Source of the DNA: Candidatus Limosilactobacillus merdigallinarum
GTDB taxonomy: Bacteria; Bacillota; Bacilli; Lactobacillales; Lactobacillaceae
Length of the DNA stretch: 64,000 bases
NCBI GenBank assembly: GCA_019114515.1
Contig: DXFH01000019.1
Coordinates: 1 to 64,000 of the forward strand
Direction: 5' to 3'
The position numbers and the translations under genes were made by a program. The notes under the pieces are model-generated. The model saw only the letters and a program-made list of their open reading frames with translations. It searched no databases and was not told where the DNA came from. Shown here piece by piece: positions 36,314 through 44,796 of the stretch; position 1 is the stretch's first letter, and each line of letters starts with the position of its first letter.

Positions 36314-37576
36314 ATGAAAAAGTTGATCATTCAAGGAGGAAACCGGCTTGCTGGTGAAGTAACTATCGGTGGTGCCAAAAATAGTACCGTTGCACTTATC
36401 CCAGCAGCAATCCTTGCTGATACGCCCGTACAGTTCGATACCGTACCAGACATTCTGGATGTTCACAATTTAATGATTATTTTGCGGTCAATGAACGTGA
36501 AGTCTTCCTTCATTCACGGAGTTTTGGACATTGACCCAACACAAATCATTGAAGCTGAGTTACCAAGTAAGGCAATCAAATCATTACGGGCTTCTTACTA
36601 CTTTATGGGCGCTTTGTTAGGGCGTTTTCACCGCGCAACCGTTACCTTCCCTGGCGGGGACAACATTGGTCCGCGACCAATTGACCAGCACCTGAAAGCT
36701 TTTCGCGCATTAGGTGCGAATGTTTCAGAGAGTGCAGGCACTGTTCACCTAGATGCTCCCCATGGCCTTCATGGAGCCAGAATCTTCCTGGATATGGTTT
36801 CCGTTGGTGCCACAATTAACGCTATTTTGGCTGCTGTTCGTGCAGAAGGAACGACGGTCATTGAAAATGCGGCGCGTGAGCCAGAAATCATTGACTTAGC
36901 CACCTTCTTAAACAACATGGGTGCTCAGATTCGCGGTGCGGGGACCGATGTCATTCGGATTAACGGGGTTGATACCCTGCAATCGATGAACACACATACG
37001 GTTATTGCTGACCGTATCGAAACAGGTACTTACCTATCGATGGCTGCTGCACTGGGTGATGGTGTTATGCTGAAAAACGTCATTCCAGAACACCTGGAGG
37101 CTTACACTAGTAAGTTGATCGAAATGGGTGTCGACTTGCAGATTGATAGCGATAAGATTTACGTTCCACCGGTTAAACATTTAAAGGGTGTCCATGTAAA
37201 AACCATGCCATATCCAGGTTTTGCTACTGATCTACAGCAGCCATTAACGCCATTGATGTCAATGGCTAGTGATCAAAGCGTGATCGTGGATACTATTTAT
37301 CCGAAGCGGGTAGGCCACGTCCCAGAACTGCAAAAGATGGGCATGAATATCCATGCTGAAGACGGCAAGATTACGATCGAGCACACTAACGAATTGCACG
37401 GTGCAGATGTTTCTGCGGGTGAAATTCGTGCTGGTGCTGCTTTGGTTATTGCTGGTTTGATGGCACATGGCACAACGGTTATCCATAATGCAGATAACAT
37501 TTTACGTGGCTACGACCGGATCGTATGGAAACTCAACCGGTTAGATGGCGACGTTTCGATTGAAGACGATGACTAA
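36314..37576 (+). CDS. murA: UDP-N-acetylglucosamine 1-carboxyvinyltransferase with Asp at the Cys115 position
   Basis: 420 residues. It adds enolpyruvate to UDP-GlcNAc, the first step of peptidoglycan synthesis. The GGAKNSTVALIPAAIL segment holds the catalytic Lys-Asn pair. The active-site loop reads FPGGDNIGPRPID, so Asp116 stands where most MurA enzymes have the cysteine that fosfomycin alkylates. The ADRIETGTYL and GYDRIVWKL segments are intact, arguing for an active enzyme. GAGGAAAG lies before ATG 36314. This may be the MurZ-type paralogue; a second murA elsewhere cannot be excluded. Confidence 0.92.
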   Translation: MKKLIIQGGNRLAGEVTIGGAKNSTVALIPAAILADTPVQFDTVPDILDVHNLMIILRSMNVKSSFIHGVLDIDPTQIIEAELPSKAIKSLRASYYFMGALLGRFHRATVTFPGGDNIGPRPIDQHLKAFRALGANVSESAGTVHLDAPHGLHGARIFLDMVSVGATINAILAAVRAEGTTVIENAAREPEIIDLATFLNNMGAQIRGAGTDVIRINGVDTLQSMNTHTVIADRIETGTYLSMAAALGDGVMLKNVIPEHLEAYTSKLIEMGVDLQIDSDKIYVPPVKHLKGVHVKTMPYPGFATDLQQPLTPLMSMASDQSVIVDTIYPKRVGHVPELQKMGMNIHAEDGKITIEHTNELHGADVSAGEIRAGAALVIAGLMAHGTTVIHNADNILRGYDRIVWKLNRLDGDVSIEDDD

Positions 37577-37676
37577 GAGTAGTTGCGTTTAATTAGCTTT
37601 TATGTTATCCTTTCAGGGTTATGATTAATAATCTATGTTTCAGGCAATGATTCATGGCAAAGGAGCGTATTAAATT

Positions 37677-37925
37677 ATGAAACAAGGAATTCATCCAGAT
37701 TATCACTACGTAGTATTTCAAGATGCTTCTACTGGTTACAAGTTTTTGACTGGTTCTACGGCTACTTCTAAGGAAACCATCAAGTGGGAAGACGGCAACG
37801 AATACCCACTGATACGGGTTGAAGTTACTTCTGATTCTCACCCATTCTACACTGGTAAGCAGAAGTTCACCCAAGTCGATGGTGCGGTTGACAAGTTCAA
37901 CAAGAAGTACGGCTTGAACAAGTAA
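37677..37925 (+). CDS. rpmE2: 50S ribosomal protein L31 type B
   Basis: 82 residues. It begins [20 protein letters not shown] and has the type B length and no CxxC zinc motif. Type B L31 replaces the zinc-containing form on the large subunit, often under zinc limitation. AAAGGAG precedes ATG 37677. I see no Zur-like palindrome like that at 24489 in its upstream region, so it may be the only, constitutive L31. Confidence 0.95.
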   Translation: MKQGIHPDYHYVVFQDASTGYKFLTGSTATSKETIKWEDGNEYPLIRVEVTSDSHPFYTGKQKFTQVDGAVDKFNKKYGLNK

Positions 37926-37942
37926 TTGCGATAATCATACTA

Positions 37943-37981
37943 AAAAAGCGCTGGTGCGGAATATCCGTACCGGCGCTTTTG
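37943..37981 (+). terminator. Intrinsic terminator after rpmE2
   Basis: AAAAGCGC-GGT-CGGA stem with CCG-ACC-GCGCTTTT. Confidence 0.88.
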
Positions 37982-38098
37982 CGTTTAAGTTAAAGCTTAT
38001 CTTTTTAGACTATAGAGAAAGCATTTATAGATTTTTGACCACATAATGATGTGCATTTATAGAATTGAACGTAATAATTGGCATCCGCTTTTGCACTA

Positions 38099-38158
38099 GG
38101 GCTCAATGTTATATCCACAATGTTCCAACCCCAGGAAGAGCGAAAAGCTGATTTTGAA
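38099..38158 (+). repeat. Structured intergenic repeat, copy 3 (3' module only, diverged)
   Basis: Matches the 3' module of the other copies: GGCTCAA-GTT--TCCA, then TCCAACCCCAG, then GCG-AAAGCTGATTTT. It lies 129 nt upstream of srtA in a 361-nt gap that otherwise holds only the rpmE2 terminator and a TATACT -10 box at 38245-38250. Confidence 0.5.
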
Positions 38159-38286
38159 AATAGTCATCAATTTCAGTTAAACTATAAATTTTGAAATTTT
38201 ATTGATGAATGGTCAAATTGATCGTACTTACAAAGGGTTAGCGGTATACTTATAGCTACGATAAAGGTTATGGAGGGAAAATAACC

Positions 38287-38973
38287 ATGAAACGAAGAAA
38301 TTGGCTTCGGTGGACTGCTGTTGTCATTTTGTTAGTTGTTAGTCTGATTATGATTTTTAATAATCAGATTAAATATTATTTAGTCAATGGCTACCGTCCA
38401 CAGGTGACCAGGCAGTCAATTAAGAAAAACCAAAGTAAGAAGGGAAACTACGATTTTTCTAACGTGAAGGACCTGAACTTGCAGACGGTTGCTAAAAATC
38501 GTGCTAATAAGCAGAACGTGAATGTCATTGGCACGATTGCCATTCCAGATATTGATATGTCGATCCCGATTGCAAAGGGTGTTGATAACAATACGTTGGC
38601 TTTGGCTGCTGGTACGATGCGCGAAGATCAGGAAATGGGCAAGGGCAACTATGCGTTAGCAGGACACAACATGGCTAATGGTTCAAAAATTTTGTTCTCG
38701 CCATTGTATTACCACGCTAAAGTGGGACAAAAGGTTTACATAACTGATTTGAACAAGGTTTACACTTACAAGATTACCCAGCGGAAGTTTATTGATGCCG
38801 ACCGGGTGGATGTAGTGGATAATACCCAAAAACCAATCATTACTTTGATTACCTGTGATTCTACGGGTGCTCGGCGATTAATGATTCGGGGCAAATTAGT
38901 GAAGGTCCAAAAGTTTAAGAATGCGCCAGTGAAGGTTCAAAAGGCGCTGAGCTCCAAGTACACTAACCAGTAA
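38287..38973 (+). CDS. srtA: Class A sortase
   Basis: 228 residues. One N-terminal membrane anchor (WTAVVILLVVSLIMIF) is followed by the extracellular catalytic domain. Active-site residues are His in LAGHNMANG (about 119), Cys in TLITCDSTG (about 191) and Arg in GARRLMIRG (about 199). It attaches LPxTG-type proteins to the cell wall. TGGAGGG precedes ATG 38287. Its stop codon directly abuts the stop of the convergent phosphatase gene, so no terminator fits between them. Confidence 0.93.
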   Translation: MKRRNWLRWTAVVILLVVSLIMIFNNQIKYYLVNGYRPQVTRQSIKKNQSKKGNYDFSNVKDLNLQTVAKNRANKQNVNVIGTIAIPDIDMSIPIAKGVDNNTLALAAGTMREDQEMGKGNYALAGHNMANGSKILFSPLYYHAKVGQKVYITDLNKVYTYKITQRKFIDADRVDVVDNTQKPIITLITCDSTGARRLMIRGKLVKVQKFKNAPVKVQKALSSKYTNQ

Positions 38974-39438
38974 TCAACGGACTTGTTTTGCCACGTAGTC
39001 TAACCAAGACGGTAGGGCTAGTTGTAAAGCATCATAAGTTGCCTGGAACTGGTGCGTGTACCAGGGGTCAGGGATAGATTGACCCTTTAAAGTGGGGATT
39101 AAATCATAAATCCCATGAATTTTGTCTAATGCTTGACTTGGTGCCATGGCACGGATGTTGACTAGGTTCATGTCATCCATCCCGATGATCAAGTCACTGG
39201 TCAAAAAATCATGCCGGTTAAGCGGCCGGGAGACGTGGCCACGATCATCTAGATGATATTTACGCATGATTCGGCGAATGCCCGGATAGGGAGGATTACC
39301 CTCTTCTTCAGTGCTGGTAGCTGCTGAATCCACCGATACTAGTTGATCCAGATCCTTATCAGTGAGAATTTGACGAAACATTGCCTCAGCCAGTGGTGAG
39401 CGGCAGATGTTTCCTAGACAGACAAATAGTACTTTCAT
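38974..39438 (-). CDS. Low-molecular-weight protein tyrosine phosphatase
   Basis: 154 residues. The P-loop CLGNICRSP (CX5R-S, residues 7-15) follows the first strand MKVLFV. The general acid is Asp in SIPDPWY (about residue 125). The family removes phosphate from tyrosine or arginine residues. AGAGGTG lies before ATG 39438; the earlier in-frame codon at 39450 has no ribosome binding site. It is convergent with srtA with no spacing. Confidence 0.9.
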   Translation of the reverse strand: MKVLFVCLGNICRSPLAEAMFRQILTDKDLDQLVSVDSAATSTEEEGNPPYPGIRRIMRKYHLDDRGHVSRPLNRHDFLTSDLIIGMDDMNLVNIRAMAPSQALDKIHGIYDLIPTLKGQSIPDPWYTHQFQATYDALQLALPSWLDYVAKQVR

Positions 39439-39546
39439 ATGAATTAACACCTCTTAAAGTAATGATAACCAATCGTTGCTTTATGAATCAATGGACGTCA
39501 TTCAATTCTTCTAATAGAATAGGTCTAAGAAAAGGGAGGACAGAAC

Positions 39547-40119
39547 ATGACTTGGATTATTGTTTTAGTCATCGTTGTATTGCTGGTCATTTGGTATGTG
39601 GCTATCTACAACGGATTAATTAACCTGCGTACCCATGCGCAAGAATCATGGAGTCAAATTAACGTGCAGCTGCAGCGGCGCAATGACTTAATTCCGAACC
39701 TGGTTAGCACCGTAAAGGGCTACAGCAACTACGAAGCCCAGACATTGGAAAAAGTAGTTGACTTGCGGACAAAAATTAATAATTTGCCTGACAGCGCACA
39801 TCAAGAAAAGATGGCTGCTTCTGATCAACTGACGGGTGCCCTGAACCACTTGTTTGCGGTATCCGAAAATTACCCGGACTTGAAGGCTAGCCAAGAGTTT
39901 AGCCAGTTGATGGAAGAGCTGACTAACACCGAAAATAAGATTGCCTACTCACGGCAGTTATACAACTCAACGGTTGCCAGCTTTGATGCCCGGATTCAAA
40001 CTTTCCCGGCTAACATTGTGGCGGGTATCCACCACTTCACTAAGCTGGAGTACTTGAAGGTACCGGAAAGTGTTAAGGAAGCACCAAAGGTTGACTTCTC
40101 TGATTTACAACGAAAATAG
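39547..40119 (+). CDS. lemA: LemA family protein
   Basis: 190 residues. One N-terminal membrane helix (MTWIIVLVIVVLLVIWYVAI) and a short extracellular segment precede a long helical domain starting NLRTHAQESWSQINVQLQRR, the LemA signature. Function is poorly known; the family is often paired with HtpX, as here. GGGAGGACAG precedes ATG 39547, and htpX begins 14 nt after the stop. Confidence 0.92.
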   Translation: MTWIIVLVIVVLLVIWYVAIYNGLINLRTHAQESWSQINVQLQRRNDLIPNLVSTVKGYSNYEAQTLEKVVDLRTKINNLPDSAHQEKMAASDQLTGALNHLFAVSENYPDLKASQEFSQLMEELTNTENKIAYSRQLYNSTVASFDARIQTFPANIVAGIHHFTKLEYLKVPESVKEAPKVDFSDLQRK

Positions 40120-40133
40120 GCAGGTGAATTGCT

Positions 40134-41030
40134 TTGCTCTACCAACAAATTGCATGTAATAAACGCAAAACAATTCTAGTGTTGGCGGGGTTCTTCTTGC
40201 TAGTCGCGTTGGTGGGGGCTGCTTTTGGTCGCTTATTTGCTGGAACCGCTGGTGGCGGTGTTATCTTCGCCTTGATTCTTACCCTGATATATGTGTCTGT
40301 AATTTGGGGACAATCAACTGATGTGGTCATGAATATGAACCATGCCAAAGAGATCCATTCGGCAGCGGAATCACCGCAGTTGTGGCACGTTGTCGAGGAT
40401 ATGGCGATGGTAGCACAAGTCCCAATGCCGCGTGTCTTCATCATTGATGATCCCAGTCCCAATGCCTTTGCGACGGGTAATGACCCGCAACACGCCGCGG
40501 TAGCAGCCACCGCTGGCTTATTGCAGATGATGGATCGAGAAGAGTTGGAAGGTGTCATGGGTCACGAAATGAGTCATGTCCGCAACTATGATATCCGCTT
40601 GCAGACCATTGCGCTGGCGTTAGCTTCTGCTATTAGTTTATTGGTTAACTTTGCCGGTAACTTCTGGTGGTGGGGTGGCGGCCGTCGCGATGATGATAAT
40701 GATGCCGGTGGTGTCTTAGCCATCTTTGGCTCCATTATCTTGCTGATTTTTGCCCCACTGGCGGCCACGATTACGCAGATGGCATTATCACGCAATCGTG
40801 AGTACCTAGCGGATGCGGGGTCGGTTGAACTCACGCGTAACCCACAGGGCCTGATTTCTGCACTAGAAAAGCTAAAGGACGCGCAGCCTATGAAGGCCGC
40901 TGACCAAGCCAGCTCAGCGCTATACATCAGTGACCCCTTAAAGAATGCCCGTCATCGGCCATTTTGGGACAACCTTTTTGATACCCATCCGCCGCTGGAT
41001 GACCGCATTGAACGTCTGCGTCACATGTAA
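40134..41030 (+). CDS. htpX: HtpX-type membrane zinc metalloprotease
   Basis: 298 residues with four hydrophobic segments (two N-terminal, two following the active site). Zinc site GHEMSHVRN is at about residues 142-150, with the third ligand region [14 protein letters not shown] (about 221). It degrades damaged membrane proteins. The start is TTG 40134, 6 nt after AGGTGA. It forms a two-gene unit with lemA. Confidence 0.92.
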   Translation: MLYQQIACNKRKTILVLAGFFLLVALVGAAFGRLFAGTAGGGVIFALILTLIYVSVIWGQSTDVVMNMNHAKEIHSAAESPQLWHVVEDMAMVAQVPMPRVFIIDDPSPNAFATGNDPQHAAVAATAGLLQMMDREELEGVMGHEMSHVRNYDIRLQTIALALASAISLLVNFAGNFWWWGGGRRDDDNDAGGVLAIFGSIILLIFAPLAATITQMALSRNREYLADAGSVELTRNPQGLISALEKLKDAQPMKAADQASSALYISDPLKNARHRPFWDNLFDTHPPLDDRIERLRHM

Positions 41031-41064
41031 AAGTAACATTTTTCAACTGCAAAAGCTGTTGGTG

Positions 41065-41104
41065 AAGGCGTAACTTAGCCATCGTTGACTAAGTTACGCC
41101 TTTT
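41065..41104 (+). terminator. Intrinsic terminator after htpX
   Basis: Perfect stem AAGGCGTAACTTAG / CTAAGTTACGCCTT, then TT. Confidence 0.88.
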
Positions 41105-41118
41105 ATATTTCTCTGTAT

Positions 41119-41148
41119 TTGTCTCCGCATAAGGGGGAGTGATATAAT
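41119..41148 (+). promoter_or_regulatory. Promoter of murF
   Basis: TTGTCT, 18-nt spacer, TATAAT, 40 nt before the start codon. Confidence 0.6.
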
Positions 41149-41188
41149 CCTCCTTGGACAATTAGGACAAAGAAAAAGAGGACTTCTC

Positions 41189-42568
41189 ATGAAAATGCAA
41201 ATTGCCGAAATTGCTAAAGCGGTTCATGCTGAAAACGACATTTCTCGCTGGGCCAATGTTGAAGTATCCAGTGTTGCTTTTGACAGCCGCCACCTCGATC
41301 AGGGGGCATTATTTGTTCCACTGAAAGGTGAACGCGATGGGCACGAATTTGTTAACTCTGCCTTTGAGAATGGCGCGAGTGCAACCTTATGGGGTGATGA
41401 CCATGAATATCCGGACGATGATCGTCCACGGATTGTTGTAGCAGACCCATTAGCTGCTTTACAGGCTCTGGGTAAATATTACTTGCATAAGATTAACCCA
41501 ATCGTGGTTGCTGTAAGTGGCAGTAATGGCAAGACTACTACGAAGGATATGGTGGCCTCCATATTAAATACACAGTTTAATGTCACTAAGACGCATGCAA
41601 ACTTCAATAATGAAATTGGCGTGCCAGTCACACTCTTAAACATGGGCTCTAATACCGAAGCGGTAGTGGTTGAAATGGGTATGGCTCGTTTTGGTCAACT
41701 TGATGCTTTGAGCAAATTAGTAACGCCTGATATTGCAGTTCTAACCATGATCGGCGAGGCACATATCGAATTCTTCGGAACGCGTGACCGCATTGCGGAT
41801 GCTAAGATGGAAATTACCCATGGCTTGTCCGAAGATGGTACTTTCATCTATAACGGTGATGAGCCATTATTGCGAACTCGGGCGGAAAAGGTCAAGCAAG
41901 AGAAGAGAACTTTTGGTCGCGAATTGAACAATGATTTATATGCTACTAGTGTTAACCAATCAGAAGACCACATCGACTTTTATGTGAATCAGTGGCCTGA
42001 TATGACTTTCACAATTCCGATGATTGGGGAATACAACGTCAATAATGCAATGGCTGCCATGCTGGTAGGTAAACAGCTGCATGTAACGCCTGAACATATG
42101 CAGCAAGGATTAGCACATGTTCAGCTGACGGAGAATCGTTCTGAATGGCTGCAAGGCAGTCAAGGCGAAAAGATCTTAAGCGACGTTTACAATTCCAATC
42201 CGACAGCGGTGCGGGAAGTCTTAACGACCTTAAATGAGTTACCTGATCAAGGACGGCGGTTAATCGTTTTAGGGGACATGCTTGAATTAGGCAAGGCCTC
42301 CCCAGAATTGCATGCTAGTCTAGCTAATTCGATTGATGACGACCACTTCCAGGAAGTATACCTAGTTGGTCCGCAGATGAAGGTGCTATATGATCAGTTG
42401 CAAGAGGATGGTTATCCAGTCGATCATTTGCACTATTACCAGACAAATGAAAAAGACCAGTTGACAGCTGACTTAAAGGCTGCTGTTAAGCCTGGCGATA
42501 TTCTCATGTTAAAGGCTAGTCACGGTATCCATCTGGAAACCGTTTTGACGCAGTTAACAGCAAAATAA
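41189..42568 (+). CDS. murF: UDP-MurNAc-tripeptide:D-Ala-D-Ala ligase
   Basis: 459 residues. It completes the peptidoglycan pentapeptide precursor in the cytoplasm. Mur ligase motifs are VSGSNGKTTTKDM (P-loop, about residues 108-120), FNNEIGVPVTLL and the C-terminal DVYNSNPTAVRE (about 332). AAAGAGGAC precedes ATG 41189. It is followed by a terminator and then cshA, an order common in lactobacilli. Confidence 0.94.
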   Translation: MKMQIAEIAKAVHAENDISRWANVEVSSVAFDSRHLDQGALFVPLKGERDGHEFVNSAFENGASATLWGDDHEYPDDDRPRIVVADPLAALQALGKYYLHKINPIVVAVSGSNGKTTTKDMVASILNTQFNVTKTHANFNNEIGVPVTLLNMGSNTEAVVVEMGMARFGQLDALSKLVTPDIAVLTMIGEAHIEFFGTRDRIADAKMEITHGLSEDGTFIYNGDEPLLRTRAEKVKQEKRTFGRELNNDLYATSVNQSEDHIDFYVNQWPDMTFTIPMIGEYNVNNAMAAMLVGKQLHVTPEHMQQGLAHVQLTENRSEWLQGSQGEKILSDVYNSNPTAVREVLTTLNELPDQGRRLIVLGDMLELGKASPELHASLANSIDDDHFQEVYLVGPQMKVLYDQLQEDGYPVDHLHYYQTNEKDQLTADLKAAVKPGDILMLKASHGIHLETVLTQLTAK

Positions 42569-42577
42569 GTTATTAGA

Positions 42578-42630
42578 CACCACTACCATTGGCTAGCAGT
42601 TTGTCGCCAACGTCTAGTGGTGCTTTGTTT
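42578..42630 (+). terminator. Intrinsic terminator after murF
   Basis: CACCACTA / TAGTGGTG with inner TTGGC / GCCAA, then CTTTGTTT. Confidence 0.7.
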
Positions 42631-42652
42631 AAAAAATATGAGGTGAATTTAT

Positions 42653-44122
42653 TTGAAATTTGGAGAACTCGGCTTGTCGAAAAGCCTGCTGAAGGCCGTC
42701 CAACAGAGTGGCTATGAAGAAGCAACCCCTATCCAGGCCGAAACCATTCCGATGGTGTTAAAGGGTGAAGATGTGATTGGTCAGGCGCAAACGGGTACGG
42801 GAAAGACTGCCGCTTTTGGACTGCCGATTATTGAACACGTGGAATTAGACGATCACAACATCCAGGCGTTAGTAATTTCGCCAACCCGGGAACTGGCAAT
42901 CCAGACGCAAGAGGAATTATACCGTCTCGGCCGCAACAAGCACGTTAAGGTGCAGGTGGTATATGGGGGAGCGGATATCCGCCGGCAAATCAAGGCGTTA
43001 GGTAAGGGTCCACAGATTTTAGTTGGTACACCGGGGCGATTGCGTGACCACCTTCACCGGGGGACCGTTAACCTTGATCACGTAAGGACCCTGGTATTGG
43101 ATGAAGCCGACGAAATGCTGAATATGGGCTTCTTGGAGGACATTGAAGCGATCATTAAGCAGACGCCGGATGATCGGCAGACATTACTGTTCTCAGCCAC
43201 GATGCCGCCCGAAATCAAGAAGATTGGTGTGCAATTCATGCACGATCCCCATACGGTGAAGATCAAGGCTAAGGAACTAACCACCGATCTGGTTGACCAA
43301 TACTATGTACGGGCAAAGGATTACGAGAAGTTCGACATCATGACTCGCCTGATTGATGTTCAAGATCCCGACCTGACAATTGTCTTTACCCGAACCAAGC
43401 GACGAGTAGACGAATTATCCCACGGGCTAATCGCACGAGGCTATAACGCAGCTGGCATTCATGGCGACCTGACGCAGGAACGGCGGACAAAGATCATGAA
43501 TCGCTTCAAGGATGGTAAACTCGATATTTTGGTAGCGACAGATGTTGCTGCCCGTGGTCTGGATATTTCTGGGGTCACTCACGTTTACAATTACGATATT
43601 CCTTCCGATCCCGACAGCTACGTTCACCGGATTGGCCGGACGGGCCGTGCCGGACACCATGGTGTATCGTTAACCTTCGTGACACCGAATGAAATGGACT
43701 ACCTGCACGAAATCGAAAAATTGACGCGGGTACGGATGCTGCCATTGAAGCCGCCAACGGAAGAAGAAGCTTTTCGTGGGCAAGTGGCTTCTGCCGTTAA
43801 CGACATTGATAATTTGATTCAAGATGATACGACGGATAAGTATCAAGAAGCGGCCGAAAAGCTGTTAGAAACGCACGAAGCCGTTGACCTTGTTGCGGCA
43901 CTCTTAAATGACTTAACTAAGGATGATGCCAGTTCGGTTCCGGTGAAGATCACACCAGAACGACCGCTGCCGGCACGACGGCACCGTCATTATGACCGGC
44001 ATGGCCGCGGCAATCGTAATCACCGTGATTATCACCGGCACAATGAGCGTAAAAATGGTCACCACCGTTTTCGTCGCCGGGGCCAGAATGATAAGCAGCG
44101 TGGTCAGCGCAAGAACTACTAA
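42653..44122 (+). CDS. cshA: DEAD-box RNA helicase CshA
   Basis: 489 residues. Q-motif and Walker A are in ATPIQAETIP and AQTGTGKTAAFG (about residue 46). DEAD is in VLDEADEML, SAT in FSATMP and motif VI in HRIGRTGRAG. The tail from about residue 440 is rich in Arg, His and Asn (RRHRHYDRHGRGNRNHRDYH), a basic disordered RNA-binding extension. It unwinds RNA in ribosome assembly and mRNA decay. The start is TTG 42653 after GAGGTGA. Confidence 0.94.
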   Translation: MKFGELGLSKSLLKAVQQSGYEEATPIQAETIPMVLKGEDVIGQAQTGTGKTAAFGLPIIEHVELDDHNIQALVISPTRELAIQTQEELYRLGRNKHVKVQVVYGGADIRRQIKALGKGPQILVGTPGRLRDHLHRGTVNLDHVRTLVLDEADEMLNMGFLEDIEAIIKQTPDDRQTLLFSATMPPEIKKIGVQFMHDPHTVKIKAKELTTDLVDQYYVRAKDYEKFDIMTRLIDVQDPDLTIVFTRTKRRVDELSHGLIARGYNAAGIHGDLTQERRTKIMNRFKDGKLDILVATDVAARGLDISGVTHVYNYDIPSDPDSYVHRIGRTGRAGHHGVSLTFVTPNEMDYLHEIEKLTRVRMLPLKPPTEEEAFRGQVASAVNDIDNLIQDDTTDKYQEAAEKLLETHEAVDLVAALLNDLTKDDASSVPVKITPERPLPARRHRHYDRHGRGNRNHRDYHRHNERKNGHHRFRRRGQNDKQRGQRKNY

Positions 44123-44133
44123 GGAGTAGGAAA

Positions 44134-44493
44134 ATGATTGCTGGGGTAGGAATTGACTTACTAGAAATCGATCGGGTGAAACAAGTCGTTCAGGCCGAAC
44201 CCCGCTTTGTCGAAAAAGTACTCACTCCAGGAGAAAGACAGCAATTAAGCAGTTTGCATAAACAACGTTACTGGGAATATGTGGCGGGCCGCTTTTCTAT
44301 TAAAGAGTCATTTGGCAAGGCAATGGGTACCGGTATTGGTGCGCGCGTTGGTTTTCAGGATGTCGAAATTATCGATAATGATCAGGGCAAACCGGAAGTC
44401 CTCCGCTCACCATATGATGGTCAAGCACTAGTTTCCGTCAGCCACACTAAGGACTTAGTAATGACAGAAGTATTGCTGCAAACTAATGATTAA
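44134..44493 (+). CDS. acpS: Holo-[acyl-carrier-protein] synthase
   Basis: 119 residues. It transfers 4'-phosphopantetheine from CoA to acyl carrier protein. Motifs are GVGIDLLEIDRV at the N-terminus and WEYVAGRFSIKESFGKAMG (about residue 48), with the Mg-binding Asp and Glu. AAGGAG precedes ATG 44134, 11 nt after cshA. Alanine racemase, often next, is not present here. Confidence 0.93.
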   Translation: MIAGVGIDLLEIDRVKQVVQAEPRFVEKVLTPGERQQLSSLHKQRYWEYVAGRFSIKESFGKAMGTGIGARVGFQDVEIIDNDQGKPEVLRSPYDGQALVSVSHTKDLVMTEVLLQTND

Positions 44494-44604
44494 AGATGGC
44501 GCTCTTCGATATATTGCTGCTAAATTAATCTCATAGGTTGCCTAAAGTAATATTAGTGACGTTATCGGATTGCAAACTTGTCTGTACAGCTTAATTGGTT
44601 GTGT

Positions 44605-44649
44605 AAAGTCTATGTCATGGTGAGTAAAGCCATTGCATAGGCTTTTTTG
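44605..44649 (+). terminator. Intrinsic terminator in the acpS-regulator gap
   Basis: AAAGTCTATG stem with CATAGGCTTTTTT, 110 nt after the acpS stop. The 303-nt gap holds this, the TGGACA sites and no gene. Confidence 0.75.
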
Positions 44650-44722
44650 TTTACACTAAAGACTTTTCAGGAGTACTTTTGGATGTTAAAATTGGCTTTT
44701 CTTGTGTAAGTATGCACAATGA

Positions 44723-44762
44723 TGTCCAATGCAATGGACACCGATTTATCATCACATGGACA
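44723..44762 (+). promoter_or_regulatory. Possible operator of the PTS regulator (TGTCCA/TGGACA sites)
   Basis: TGTCCA-N6-TGGACA (44723-44740) is an 18-bp inverted repeat. A further TGGACA at 44757-44762 lies exactly 22 bp (two turns) from the first. TACAAT at 44772-44777 is a possible -10 box. PRD-type activators bind such sites just upstream of their target promoters. Confidence 0.4.
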
Positions 44763-44796
44763 GTAAACCGATACAATGATAATCAAGGAGGGAGGA

